Assembly: GCA_033439765.1 (NCBI GenBank) | Contig: JAULSN010000001.1 | Span: 8,556,001-8,620,000 of the forward strand | Source: Lasiosphaeria ovina | Lineage: Eukaryota; Ascomycota; Sordariomycetes; Sordariales; Lasiosphaeriaceae | DNA length: 64,000 bases | Direction of reading: 5' to 3' | In this document: positions 31,427 through 43,174 of the stretch, piece by piece | Layout: every line of letters begins with the position of its first letter | Numbering within the stretch: the stretch's first letter is position 1 | Made by a program: the position numbers and the translations under genes | The notes under the pieces: generated by a model | Seen by the model: only the letters and a program-made list of their open reading frames with translations | Told to the model about the DNA's origin: nothing | Database searches by the model: none

Positions 31427-32712
31427 ATGGCGTCGACAACCGAGACTAAGAACTACAAGTTCAACCACTCAATGTAAGTGATTTGCCACGGGGATGCTTC
31501 GTGACACCTGAGTCTAAAACGTATGCTCGCAGGATCCGTGTAAAGGACCCAAAGGAGTCAGGTTAGTGCGCCTGTCTTAGCTATCTTGGCTTGTTCGCCC
31601 GGCCATGTCTTGTTGGTAAAACTCACTCACACGGCCATGTCTCGTCATGGCAGTCAAGTTCTACGAGTTCCTCGGCATGAAGATGCTCAAGAAGCTCGAA
31701 TTCCCCGAAGCCAAGTTCGATCTCTACTTTCTGGGCTACGACTCGCCCAAGGCTGTGTCGGGCGGCAACAACCTGTGGGACCGCGAGGGCCTCATCGAGC
31801 TGACTCACAACCACGGCACCGAGAACGACCCAAACTACAAGATCAACAACGGCAACGTCGAGCCGTACCGTGGCTTTGGCCATACTTGCATTAGCGTTGA
31901 TAACATCCAAGCCGCCTGCCAGCGCCTCGAGGATGCCGGCTACCGTTTCCAGAAGAAACTCAGTGACGGCCGCATGCGCCACATTGCCTTTGCCCTCGAC
32001 CCAGACGGCTACTGGGTTGAGATTGTCGGCCAGAAGTCGCTTGAGCTGACCGAGGGCGTAAAAGAGACCGACGTCGAGACGTATCGCATGGTTTGTTTGT
32101 TCTATTTCACCCCCATCTTTTATCCTTCTGACTCTTGGCCCCTAAATTTTGTATGGGCCTGGGAATCGAGCCTAGATCTAATCTTACAATCCTCTTACCC
32201 ATAGAATCACACCATGATCCGTGTCAAGGACGCTCAGAAGTCGCTCAAGTTCTACCAGGAGGTCCTGGGGATGACGCTTCTGCGGACTCATGAGAACGAA
32301 AAGGCCGCCTTCAACTTGTACTTTCTCGGATATTCCGAGAGCACAGGGGCTGGCGAGGGCACCGCCGATCGCGAGGGCCTACTGGAGCTCACTTGGAACT
32401 ACGGCACCGAGAAGGACGAGGCCTTTAGCTACCACGACGGCAACAAGGGCCCCCAGGGCTTTGGTCACATCTGTAAGCGATACACCCGATACACTAGAGA
32501 TGTGTGGCAAAAACCATTGCTAACCGCTGCTCCCAGGCGTGTCGGTGGACGGTCTCGAGGCTGCCTGCGCTCGATTTGAGTCACTCAACGTGAACTGGAA
32601 GAAGCGGCTTACTGATGGGCGCATGAAGAACGTCGCCTTTGTGCTTGATCCAGACGGATACTGGGTTGAGATTGTGCAGAACGAGCGTTTCACAGGCAAG
32701 GACAACTTTTAA
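31427..32712 (+). CDS. GLO1: Lactoylglutathione lyase (glyoxalase I), two-domain
   Basis: Isomerises the hemithioacetal of methylglyoxal and glutathione to S-lactoylglutathione, the first step of methylglyoxal detoxification; cytosolic. Five exons: 31427-31473, 31533-31561, 31654-32090, 32205-32472, 32537-32712; 318 residues. Two tandem VOC domains are clear: NHSMIRVKDPKESVKFYEFLGM and NHTMIRVKDAQKSLKFYQEVLGM open them, GFGHTCISVD and GFGHICVSVD lie in the middle, and LDPDGYWVEIV closes both. The zinc-ligand His and Glu positions are present in each half. Introns 1 and 3 lie within a few codons of each other when the two halves are aligned, in keeping with internal duplication. Length matches the yeast two-domain enzyme. 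Confidence 0.96.
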
Positions 32713-33837
32713 TGGACACCTTGTGTAGGTATCTCGATGTAGCTCCCATTTGTGCCTGAAATGTCTACTACTTCCTTCTGCTGTGGCATAAAGGCGGCAC
32801 CGACCGCTGGCAAGATTCAACTACACAACATGACATGCACGAGCGGGACAAAACGACCCGGTGCTTCCTATCCCAAAGCCCCGAGTTCAGAACCAGCACT
32901 TGGACTTCTCGCGTGTCACACTCTATACACGAGCTTGAGCTTGCTTCGAAGGACAGCCAATCAGGAGCTGCAGCCCCGTCTCTTTTCGAGGGCTGCATTC
33001 CAGACTGCTTCCTATTCGACGGAGGACTGCAGTAGTTTGCATTAGCTAAACGTGGGGGAGTGAGGGGTTGGAGGTGGGAAGGCTGTGCCAATGCCGGCGC
33101 CAAACACCTCCAGATAGATATTCGCTTTGCCCACAGTACATGTACAGTCGACCGGAAAGCCCCGTTGGCAAACTGCATATCCTCCCCCCCTCCTATCTAG
33201 TGCACTATCCGAACCTCTCACACATGTTCCAATCTTGGCTGGGCCTTGCAAAGGAAACTATGACAAGCGCTGCTGGAAAATCTTAATAACGGCTGCAGTG
33301 GCCAGGCGAGAACAATGGCTTCTTTTGCTCGCGGCAAACATGGCCGAAGCCCTCCCGTCTCCGTCTTCGTCCCCATTCCTTTGTCTGTCCAGTTCAGGCA
33401 ACTGACGCCATCCATGGAGCGATCGCCTTTCTCTCCTAGCTGTTGTTTCCTATCCGCCGCTGCCTGCCACACATATTGTCATGCACTTCTACACGATGCG
33501 CATATGCACCGCCGCAGTTGTGCCCAGAGAGAGATATAGTGTCAGAACACGACTAGGGCGCCCGCCAGCTGATCAGGTAAGGTGCCTAGGCACCTAGCCT
33601 TTCTGTCTGCACGCCGCGGCTGTTGGTTGTCTTATAAGTCGATGCTTCCCTCGACGCGTAAGTGTCTGTTCATGTTGCGCATGTTCCCTGTCCCACGTCC
33701 TCGCTGCTCATATTCACTGAAACTGCAACTTTGACACGCCCGGCACACGGGATAGTATCATTACTTCAGTCTACATCTGCTTCACCTGAGATACCAAATT
33801 CCAAGGCTGTGTAGTCTGGTGGTAAGATCTCCAGACA
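32713..33837. other. Intergenic region GLO1 / phosphoglycerate dehydrogenase
   Basis: 1.1 kb holding the GLO1 3' UTR and the dehydrogenase promoter. A perfect palindrome sits at 33580-33595. No gene seen. Confidence 0.5.
33580..33595. repeat. Perfect 16-bp palindrome
   Basis: AGGTGCCTAGGCACCT is self-complementary, about 240 bp upstream of the phosphoglycerate dehydrogenase start. AGGTA/CCTAGG-type words are frequent in the gene-poor parts of this window. Confidence 0.6.
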
Positions 33838-35978
33838 ATGGCACCTTCAGCAATCACTACTGAGCTCACCAATGGCTCCTCGGTGGGAGCCACCCTGTCC
33901 GATAACCGGCCTCGGATTCTCGTGCCAGAGAAGGTGTCTGCCGAGGGCCTGGCGCTGCTCCAGGAGCTCTACAATGTCGACACCCGCAAGGGGCTGACTG
34001 CCGACGAGCTCATCAACATCATCCCGGCCTACCAGGGGCTCATTGTGCGCTCCGAGACCAAGGTCACGGCGGCCGTGCTGGCGGCCGGGCAGAAGCTGCG
34101 CGTTGTTGCGCGTGCCGGCGTGGGTGTCGACAACATCGACGTCGACGCGGCCACGGGCAACGGCATCATCGTGGTCAACTCGCCCAGCGGCAACATCGTG
34201 GCTGCCGCGGAGCACACCGTCGCGCTGCTGCTCGCCGTGGCGCGCAACGTGGGCCGGGCCGACGCCACGCTCAAGGCGGGCCTCTGGGAGAGGAGCAAGC
34301 TCGTCGGCGTCGAGGTCGGCCGCAAGACGCTCGGCATCATCGGCCTCGGCAAGGTCGGCATGAAGGTCGCGCGCATGGCCATCGGCCTCGGCATGCGCGT
34401 CACGGCGCTCGACCCGTACGCCAGCCCCGACATGGCGCGCCAGGCCGGCGTGCAGCTGGTCCCGGCGCTGGCCGACCTGCTGCCCGTGGTCGACTTCCTG
34501 ACCATCCACACGCCGCTGCTCGCCAGCACCCTCAACCTGCTCGGCGAGCCCGAGCTGCAGCGCATGAAGCCGACCGCGCGCGTGCTCAACGTCGCCCGCG
34601 GCGGCGTCTACAACGAGGACGCCCTGCTCAAGGCGCTCGACGAGGGCTGGATCGCCGGCGCGGGCCTCGACGTGTTCACGGCCGAGCCGCCCAAGCCAGG
34701 CTCGGCCGCCGCGCGCCTCGCCGCCCACCCGAAGGTCGTCAGCACGCCCCACCTCGGCGCCAGCACTGTCGAGGCCCAGGAGAACGTCTCCATGGACGTC
34801 TGCACCCAGGTGCTCGAGATCCTGCGCGGCGGCCTCCCCACCGCCGCCGTCAACGCGCCGCTGATCCTGCCCGAGGAGTATCGCCGGCTCCAGCCTTATG
34901 TGCGCCTGTATGTCTTCTCCCCTCCCCTACCAACTGATTCCTCGCACGCTGCCCCATCACAATACACCAGTGCAATACACATCCCGACGCGAGGGCGTGA
35001 AGACGACTTACCACATATATATTCTAACACACAAAAAAACACAGAATCGAACGCATGGGCTCCCTGTACACGCAGCACTTTGCCGGGGGGCGGGCCGGCG
35101 GCATGATCGGCGGGCGGCGGTTCGAGCTCGTGTACCGCGGCGAGCTGGCTGGCATTAGCAACACGCGGCCGCTGTTCGCGGCGCTCGTCAAGGGCCTCGT
35201 CAGCTCCATCAGCGACGCCGGCGGCCGCGACGTCAACATTGTCAACGCGACCATCATCGCGCGCGAGCGCGGGATCGCCATTGACGAGAAGCGTGAGTTT
35301 TGTTGGTTTTCTCGGCTTTGCGCTGTTTAACCTTGATTACCTTGATTTCCTCCCTCTTTCCCTTATCTCTTCCCACTTCCCGATTTAAACAGGAATCTAA
35401 CAAGTCCCCTCATTTCCAACCACACAGACGTCCGCGACGACGCCGCAGGCGGCAGCGTCGTGACAACCTACGCGAGCCTAGTGACGCTGCGCAGCCGCGG
35501 GCCAAAAGACCCCGAAGCTACGCCTCCATCATCTCCGGCAGCCCAGCCGGAACAACAACAACAACCACAACACCAGGCAGAAGAGGAGCAGGTGATCGAG
35601 GGCTACGTCAGCGGCAAGGCCATCTTCATCTCCAAGTTGGACCGGTTCGCAGCCAACTTCCACCCGGCGGGCACGCTTCTGATCTTACACAACTACGACG
35701 AGCCCGGCAAGATCGGCTACGTCGGCGGCGTGCTGGGCGGCCACGGCGTCAACATCTCGTTCATGCAGGTCGCCGGGCTCAACGATGCGGCGGCGGCCGT
35801 TGCGGCAGTTCCTGCCGCTGCCGCGGTTGACGATGGGCCGCTGCTGCTAGGCGGTGGTGGTCACAAGGCCAGGGAGGCGCTCATGATCCTCGGCGTCGAC
35901 GGCGAGGTCACGCAGGACGTGCTGGACGATCTGCGCAAGGCTGAGGGGATTTTGGATGTCAGTCTGGTTAAGCTCTAA
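33838..35978 (+). CDS. SER3: D-3-phosphoglycerate dehydrogenase, long form with ASB and ACT domains
   Basis: NAD-dependent first step of phosphorylated serine synthesis. Three exons: 33838-34907, 35045-35292, 35428-35978 (introns 137 and 135 bp); 622 residues. The catalytic part has GLGKVG (169-174) in the Rossmann fold and Arg254 (NVARGG), Glu283 (TAEPP) and His305 (STPHLGA) as active-site residues. An allosteric substrate-binding domain follows (MIGGRRFELVYRGELAG...VNIVNATIIARERGI). A C-terminal ACT domain (LLILHNYDEPGKIGYVGGVL...VNISFMQV...EALMILGVDG) probably binds serine. Two insertions are unusual: a Pro/Gln-rich linker ahead of the ACT domain and an Ala/Gly-rich loop of about 25 residues inside it. 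Kozak context and start are clear. Yeast has paralogues SER3 and SER33; the symbol marks the family. Confidence 0.95.
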
Positions 35979-36540
35979 GCTCTAAGCTGACGCGAGAGAG
36001 AGTGTGTGAAAAGGGGGAGGAGGGGGGGGGGGGTGAGATGATGTTGAGGGTTAGGGTTAGAACCAAATCAGACACACTGCCTCTTGATCTGCTGGCTGCC
36101 AGCTTTTTCCCGAGTATTTCTGCGGGATAAAGTGTCTGCAATGCTTATCAATATTTTCCATGCCGCGGAGCTAGAATACCTAACTGGAACCACCTACCGT
36201 AGTAGTCTGTGAGTCTGTCTCCCAGTTTGTTTTGCCGTGGCGATCAACAAAGACTGGCCATGATGACGAGAATGGAGAAATCCGTAGGTCAACGACGTCA
36301 TTGGCGCGCCTCCTTTCTTGTCCGTGCCCAACATGGCGGTTTGCCCCCAAGTTGAGTCCGGGATCGGTATATAACTAGACGTAAAAGACGAGTTCTAATG
36401 ATGAAGAGTTTTGAGCATTCAAAAGCGTAGATTTCTGCACGATTCACTAAGTTAGCCTGTATTATCCGCCATCGACATACCCGTTCTACTAAGACGCAGG
36501 TTACTTCACTCACACACACACGCACGTACACACGCACACC
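35979..36540. other. Intergenic region with G12 run and CA-rich leader
   Basis: 562 bp. Contains a G12 run (36022-36033), a short TTAGGGTTAG patch (36051-36060) and a CA-rich stretch (about 36508-36540) directly before the next ATG. No gene seen. Confidence 0.55.
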
Positions 36541-37700
36541 ATGGGCTACCCAGATACGTTCGACGGCTTCTGTGTCGACTCGGCCAAGACGTGGAACCAG
36601 TTCCGCCGGGCAGAGCTCCAGCCCAAGCCGTTTGAGAGCCACGACGTCGATGTGCAAATCGAGTGCTGTGGTGTGTGCGGCTCCGACATCCACACCGTAA
36701 CTGGCGGGTGGGGTGAGTTCAAGGCGCCGCTCTGCGTCGGGCACGAGATCATCGGCAAAGCCGTCCGGGTGGGCAAGGACGTCAAGAACATCAAAGAGGG
36801 AGACAGAGTGGGGGTCGGCGCACAGGTCTGGGGCTGTCTCAAATGCGACGTGTGCAAGAGCAAAAACGAGAACTACTGCCCTCACCAAGTTGGTAAGTGG
36901 TCACCCCCTTCTTTGGCCGCACGTGTGGTGCGGGGGGGTTATTGCGGTGGCTGACAGCAGACAAAGACACGTACAACGCCAACTACCCAGATGGCAGCAC
37001 AGCACATGGAGGATGGGCAAACTATGTCCGCGCGCACGAGTACTGGGTCTTCCAAATTCCCGACGCAATTCCCTCGCACGAGGCCGCACCGCTGCTGTGC
37101 GCTGGCCTAACGACGTATGCGCCTCTCGTCCGGGCCGGCGTCGGCCCGGGCAAGACGGTGGCTGTGTGCGGGATCGGCGGGCTCGGCCACTTGGGAATTC
37201 AGTGGAGCAAGGCGCTTGGCGCAGAGACGTACGCGCTCACGCACTCGCCGCACAAGGTCGAGGACGCCAAGAAGCTCGGTGCCAAGGAGGTGATCGTCAC
37301 GTCCGACGACAAGAAGTGGGCAGAGCCGCTGGCGTTCAAGTTCGACTTCATCCTCAACTGCTCCGACATGACCAACAAGTTCGACCTGCCCACGTACCTG
37401 TCGATCCTCAAGGTCGGCGGCCAGTTCCACATGGTCGGCTTGCCCGACAAGCCGCTCCCAGAGGTCCCGGTGTTCGCCTTCGTAGGGAACGCCGCCAAGC
37501 TGACGGCCAGCCACCTTGGAAACCACCAGGAAATGGACGCCATGCTGAAGCTCGCCGCCGACAAGGGCGTCCGGCCACAGGTCGAGACCATCGACATCTC
37601 GGAGAAGGCGTGCAAGGAGGTAGTGGAACGGGTCCGGGACAATAAGGTTCACTACCGCTTCACCTTGACCGGGTTTAACAAGGCCTTTGGAACGAAGTGA
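36541..37700 (+). CDS. Zinc alcohol dehydrogenase, ADH6/cinnamyl-alcohol type, 363 aa
   Basis: Probable NADPH-dependent reductase of medium-chain or aromatic aldehydes, cytosolic. Two exons: 36541-36892 and 36961-37700; the 68-bp intron starts GTAAGT and ends in a tandem CAGCAG acceptor, so two forms differing by one Ala before DKDTYNANYP are possible. Catalytic zinc ligands Cys46 (GVCGSDIH) and His68-Glu69 (GHE) are present. The structural zinc cysteines are at 99, 102, 105 and 113 (GCLKCDVCKSKNENYC). The cofactor loop is GIGGLGHLGIQ. Length equals that of yeast Adh6/Adh7. Substrate cannot be read from sequence. Confidence 0.94.
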
Positions 37701-39552
37701 GCAGCCACAAAGCCGAGACAGCTTGATGGTTTTCGTGTACTGTACATAATAGCTTAGTGTCTGCTGCTGAAAGATGAATACTCAAAACGAACTTACAACA
37801 CGTGACTGGCCGACCTGGAGCGCAGCAAAGTCCAAAGAACGAAGTCATGTCCTAAGCCTTAGATGGCAAATTATTGGATCCCAGCTTAATCATATTGCCT
37901 TGGCACCGCGTTTTGAAGATTCCAGGTTGTTACCTGTCAGATTTGGGTTTTGTCTCCTTTTTCCGGGCTGGGTTCTTTGGCAAGGGAAACAGGTCAACCC
38001 CTGGTTCGACGTGCAAAGCTAAAACGAAAACACCGTGCCCAAAAGTTCGATAGTGGAGCCTGCTATATGTTGGGGATTGCCCGCCGGGAAGATCAACTCT
38101 GACACAAACCTCCTGGGCACTGGCGGGCCGAGTCATTGAGGGCGTTGGCGTTTGGGAGATCAGCTAGCGTCGCATTGAGGATTTGCCCTTTTGCAGCGCG
38201 ACTTCAAACACGCCCGCATCAAATTGTCCGGCTGGTGGGGCGTGGATGCTCCGCGAGCAAAGCGCCACAAGAGGCTCGTAGTCGGACCGCCAGCAATAAA
38301 AAAAAAGGTCCGTTTTGCCTCGTTAAGATCCATTGGGGGATTTTCTTCGCGTACGCGTGAGATGGTGTGCCAAGTACGTACAAACTTACATCTGGTTTGT
38401 TCATCAGTTGACGAGAGAGGGCTGGGGGAAACAAGAAGGCACTTGGCTGGTCCAGAATTGCTGAGGCGCGCGAGGCTATTGACAGTCCAAGCCCTGATTG
38501 TTGTTAGCGTTAGTACTTAGGTAGAATAAAGATGTAGCAAATGAACCGGCCAGGAAAGGCCTTTGATATATGTTTTAAGGGGAAAGAGAGGACTCAATGA
38601 TTCAATGAAAGAAACTTCGACAGTTATTATCTCCCGTGCTTTGGTGAAAAATCTTCAGGGTGAGAGTCAGCATTGAGGCTATTCCGATCTTTGAAAGTCC
38701 CCCGCTAACAAAAGATTCTGGGATTGGACTGAATGTGAATGGAGCTCTCCCCAGTCACACTCCCCACACCTGGCGTTTTTCGCGTCGTCCCTTCCCACCC
38801 TGGGGTCCTGTCCCACCACTCTAATTCGCAGGGACACCCGCCCCTTCCCGGCCACTGAGGTGTGCCCGTGCTGTCAGAAGTCACTGCAGCGAGAGAAAGG
38901 AACCTTGGAGCCCTCCTTTTCTGATTTCCTAGGCTCCCTTCACTCTTTTCTTCTGTAACTCTCCGCAGAGCTGCATCCCGCCGTTGATTGTCGCCGCTTT
39001 GCTGCCCTCTTATCGCAGCCAGAAACCCCTTATATCTGGCCGAGCGGAAGTTCGTACTCTACCTATTCCGTATGTTCGCATCTTTTCCCGACTCAAAGCA
39101 AGCAGCCGTTTACCCCTGTTCTCGCTCAATCCAACCCCTGCAACTGGTCAAAGCTTCCTGCAGTGCAGCAGTGCACGGCGGCCCAATAACTAAATTTGCT
39201 GTCGTCTGGGTCTCTGGGGGAAAAAGGAGGTCACGGACAGTTATTAGGTGAGCCACAGCAGCTGCCTCTTCCCGCATCCGCACCGCGACTGTCTTGCCTG
39301 GCTATTTTCTTGGCCTTCAATTCTGTTCTTCAGGCGCATAGCCAGAGAATCCCGAGGCGCTATCCCCAGGGTTCCCCCATTCTGCTGGGCTATTCACTGT
39401 AACACCACCTCCACCACCTATTTGCTGATTTACCTCCTTAGCTTGGCCTGGCGTACTAGGTTGCTAACAGTTTCTGGGCGACGTCAGCTCTGGTATTGCT
39501 TGGTTCACGTTTAGTGCTCATTTCCTGTGGTTCATACTCTTTGCCCTCAATC
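37701..39552. other. Intergenic region upstream of the coiled-coil gene
   Basis: 1.85 kb. The last 500-800 bp are C/T-rich and probably hold promoter and 5' leader of the next gene. No ORF with family resemblance and no RNA gene seen. Confidence 0.5.
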
Positions 39553-42500
39553 ATGTCCGACGTCGACGCTCTCAAGGCCGCTCCGCCTGCCAAAGTTTCT
39601 GCCGATGCTCCTCCGGACGTTCCTGCCGCCGCTCCTGCCGAGGCCGAACCCGCTGCCACGACAGAGCCGGCATCTTCCACCGCGCCCGGCACAACTGGCG
39701 CGACCGATGCCAAGCGTACAATCGCCCGCCGTCCTGCGGCTGCTGGGGCTGCCGCAACTAAACCGACAGCGAGCTCTTCTGCGCGTACCACTACGGCAGG
39801 TCTTAGCAAGCCCCCAACGCGCCCTACAGCTAGCTCGACAGTCACCAAGCGACCGACCACGGCGGCGTCGACTACGTCGCACCGCTCCCAGCCATCCGTG
39901 TCCGAAGATGAGAAAAAGCGGACATCCACTGCCACCAGTACCGCTAGACGCACCTCTGCGGCCCCGAGCAATGCTGCTGCGAGCTCTCCAGGCAAGCTGA
40001 AGACCACGAGCTCAACTGTGTCAACCGCTGCCGCGGCGAGGAAGCCTCCGTCAGCTAGCAGCAATACCGCCTCGCCAAGGCATACGACTGTCCCAAGATC
40101 TTCTACGACAACGGCTGTTTCCGCACCGTCTGTGGCGACATCTCGTACTGCGGCCAAACCGACGGGTACAGGACCCGTGGCCGAAGCAAAGAAGCGTCTG
40201 TCATCGGTTGCCGGCAGCTCTACTACCTCGAGTGCCAATGCCGCTCGCCACGCTTCTAGGCCGTCTTTGACGCCGAATTCGAGCAGTGTCCCGTCTGCTG
40301 CGGCCGCAGCTGCGGCCGCCGAATCTGCCAAGGAGACCGACGCTCTGAAAGCCAAGCTTGAATCCAGTATGGCTGAGATTGCCGACCTTAAGATACAGGT
40401 GTCATCTTCTGAGGATAGAATCTCGGAACTGTCTGAGAAGGCGAGTGTCGCCGAGGTCAATGGACAGAGCTCGGAGGAAGCTCTGAAGGGGTATGTTGAT
40501 GCCCTGGAGAACCTGAAGGTGGAGCACGCGTCCAGGCTGGAGTCTTTGAATGAAGAAATTGCCGAAATTCGAGAGAAACTTGCCGCGGCCGAGGCCAATC
40601 TTGCGGCTGAGGAAGGCAAGCTCGCCGAAGTCACAAGCGCAAATGAGGCTGCAGACTTGGAAATCGCTTCCTTGAAGGAGACGATAAACAAACTGGAGGC
40701 AAACCACCAAGCCACGTTGGATCAGGCCGAGGTGAATCTGACCATAGCGGCCCAGGCACATTCCGCCAAGTTGGAGGCTCTCCGGAGCACTCTGGAGGAG
40801 GAGCACCAACTCGCTCTTGAGGAATTGAAAGCGAAGCATACCGACGAGCTACAGAGTGGCAATGCCACACTCGCGACAGCCCATGAAGAGGCGATTCAGG
40901 GCCTCAAGGCCAGTCACGACAGCGCCGTCGCGGAGCTGCAGAAGGAAATCGACGACTTGACTGCAGCTCGGGCAACTCTCGAAGCCGAACACGAAGAGAA
41001 GCTTGCTGGCGAAAGCAAGACGAACACGGCAAAGATTGGAGCCCTAGAGACCGAAATCTCTGAGCTCAAGGCGAAACTTGACGCAGCAGAGAAGAGCGCC
41101 GAAACCGCAAAGTCAGAACTCGAAGCATCAAAAGCCTCGTTCGCCGTTCTCGAGAGCAGGACTACTGATGTGGATGCCCAATTGTCTCTTCTTTTGAAGG
41201 ATGCCGAAGAAAAAACTAGTAGAGTTGCCGAACTTCAGGCACTCATTGACAGTTTGGTCGAGGATGGCAAAACTAAGGACGCTACCATCGCGAAACTAAA
41301 AGAAGATAACGTGAATGCCGAAAACCACCATCGGAAGCAACTTGAGGAGGTCAGTTCCGACTACGAAAAGGAGATTGAAAGCCTGCGCGGCGATGCATTT
41401 TTTAAGCGGAAGTTCGAGGAGCTGGAGGTGAAGTACAATGAGCTCACCCAGTCTCATGAACAGATAAAGACGAAAAATGCCGAGGCTGCCGCAGCTGCTA
41501 AGGCCGAATACGACACCGCTACCAACGCCCTCAAAGCCAAAGATTTGGAGCACCAGCAAGCTTTGGACGCACTGAGAGCCAGTCATGCCGAGGAGTTGGA
41601 GGGCGCCAAGAGCACCACGCGGCAAGCGCAGGAGTCGGGCCTTGCGGAACTCGAGTCCTTGAAGGCTAGCCATGCCAAGCAGATTGAAACTCTGAAGAGC
41701 GAGAGCCAAGCTAGTCTTGTCAAAGAACTCGAGACTCTGAAGGCTGACCACGTTGAAGCTCTAGATGCGTTGAAGAAACAAACCGCCGCAGAACAGGAGG
41801 AGCTTGCGAGCCGCGCCAAGGCACTCGCTGAAGAGGCGCTCTCTGCGCAGCTGCATACCCAGCTTCAAAGTCAAAAGCAGGAGCTGGAGGCTAAGCATGC
41901 GCAAGAAATCGGAAAGCTGGCTACGCAGGTTGAGATCGCACACAATTACAAGGAGGCCTTCGAGGCCGCGCAAATAAAGCTTACCGAAGCAGAAGCCAAC
42001 TACGTGTCGGCGCTTGAGTCGGCGAAGAAGACCATGGAGGATCGACACGCAGCTGAGGTTGAAAGCCTCATTGCGGCTCACAACGAGTCACAGGAGGCCG
42101 TTCGGAAAGACCGGGCTTCGGCCACTGATGCCTTGAGAAAAGAGAATTCTCTGGCTCTCGAAGCCTTGAAAGCCGAGCATGCTGCATTGTCCGAGTCCAT
42201 CTCGAATGATCTGGCTAAAGCGCAGGCCGCTAAGACCGAGATTGAAGCTACTGTCGAGGCACTGAAGGTTAAATGCGAGAGGGCAGAGCAAGAGCTGGAC
42301 AACCTTAGTCAGGAGCTGGCTCATGAGAAGATGGATAAGTTCACCGCTCAGGCTGACCTCGATGCTCTGAAGAATGCGAAGCCCGACACCAGCGAATTGG
42401 ATGCGCTCAAGGGAGAGCTTGCCGAGGCACATGCTGCTCATGAGAAGAAGCTCGCCACACTCGAGGATGCTCATAATGAGGAACTGTCCAACGCCAAAAA

Positions 42501-43174
42501 GGGTGCCGAAGATGCTCTTGCAGAGGTTGCGGACGCCAAGGAGAAGATCGCCAAACTCGAGCAGCAGTTGGATGCAATCACACTAGAGTTTGAGGCAAAG
42601 AAAAAGACTGCCCAGTCTGACTATGATGTGATGCAGAAGACTTTGCAGGAGCTTCTCGAAGAGTCGCAGGCAAAGGAGGCCGAGGAGAGCAAGAAGCTCA
42701 CCGACGCTGCGAAGAAGATCGATGAGCTAGATGCCCAGATCAAGGTCAAGGAAGCAGAGCTAGCAGAGGCAAAGGTGAGCCGTCTTGTGTCTGCTTGTGT
42801 TTTTGCCCGTTTCTAACTGCCATCATACAGACGAAAGCCGACGCGCCCAAGGGTCTTGCGGCTAGCCGCTTCGCCGACCCGAGCGAGAACGGAGACGAGA
42901 AAGACGCCACCCCGGCCGAAGGTACTGAGCCGGATCATTCTTCTAAATTATTAGCCTCGGTGCGAGAGTCCCTTGATGAGTACGTCGCCTCCACATTTCA
43001 CCGTGTGGTCGTGTCGTCTCAGATAAACCCGAAAACGAAAGGTTGCTAATACAGTGGGAGTTGCAGTTAGCTAAGACACAAACGATGATCAACCAGATGG
43101 CTGCCGAGGGCGACGAATTTGGGGAGCAGAATAGGCGAATGCTCCAAGCTATCGCCAACCTCAAATCATCCTAA
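39553..43174 (+). CDS. Long coiled-coil protein, about 1156 aa, function unknown
   Basis: Not recognised as a named orthologue. Model: exons 39553-42774, 42831-42959 and 43055-43174. Intron 1 (GTGAGC...ATACAG) is firm. The last intron is less certain: the downstream frame WELQLAKTQTMINQMAAEG fits a phase-0 donor at 42960 (GTGCGA) or 42984, while the better-looking GTACGT donor at 42980 would hit a stop soon after. Residues 1-260 are an Ala/Ser/Thr/Pro-rich, basic low-complexity head without hydrophobic segments. Residues about 265-1075 are nearly unbroken heptads, with a recurring word LKA.H...L (for example LKASHDSAV, LRASHAEEL, LKADHVEAL). The head plus long rod suggests a cytoskeletal, spindle or Golgi tether protein, but that is only inference. 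The start Met is that of MSDVDALKAAP; an upstream Met-less extension is not supported. Confidence 0.8.

Noticed and set aside
33847..34752. 301-codon antisense ORF over phosphoglycerate dehydrogenase
   Set aside because: Shadow of GC-rich codons; Arg/Val/Asp/Gly-rich with no domain.
36048..36060. TTAGGGTTAG telomere-like patch
   Set aside because: Fewer than two full units and internal to a gene-dense region; too short for an interstitial telomere call.
39456..40715. 419-codon antisense ORF over the coiled-coil gene head
   Set aside because: Mirror of the low-complexity Ala/Ser/Thr sense coding; composition fully explained by the sense strand.
43055..43174. Ending the coiled-coil protein early through the GTACGT donor at 42980
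   Set aside because: It would put a stop six codons into the last exon and discard a well-formed C-terminal frame; kept only as an alternative.
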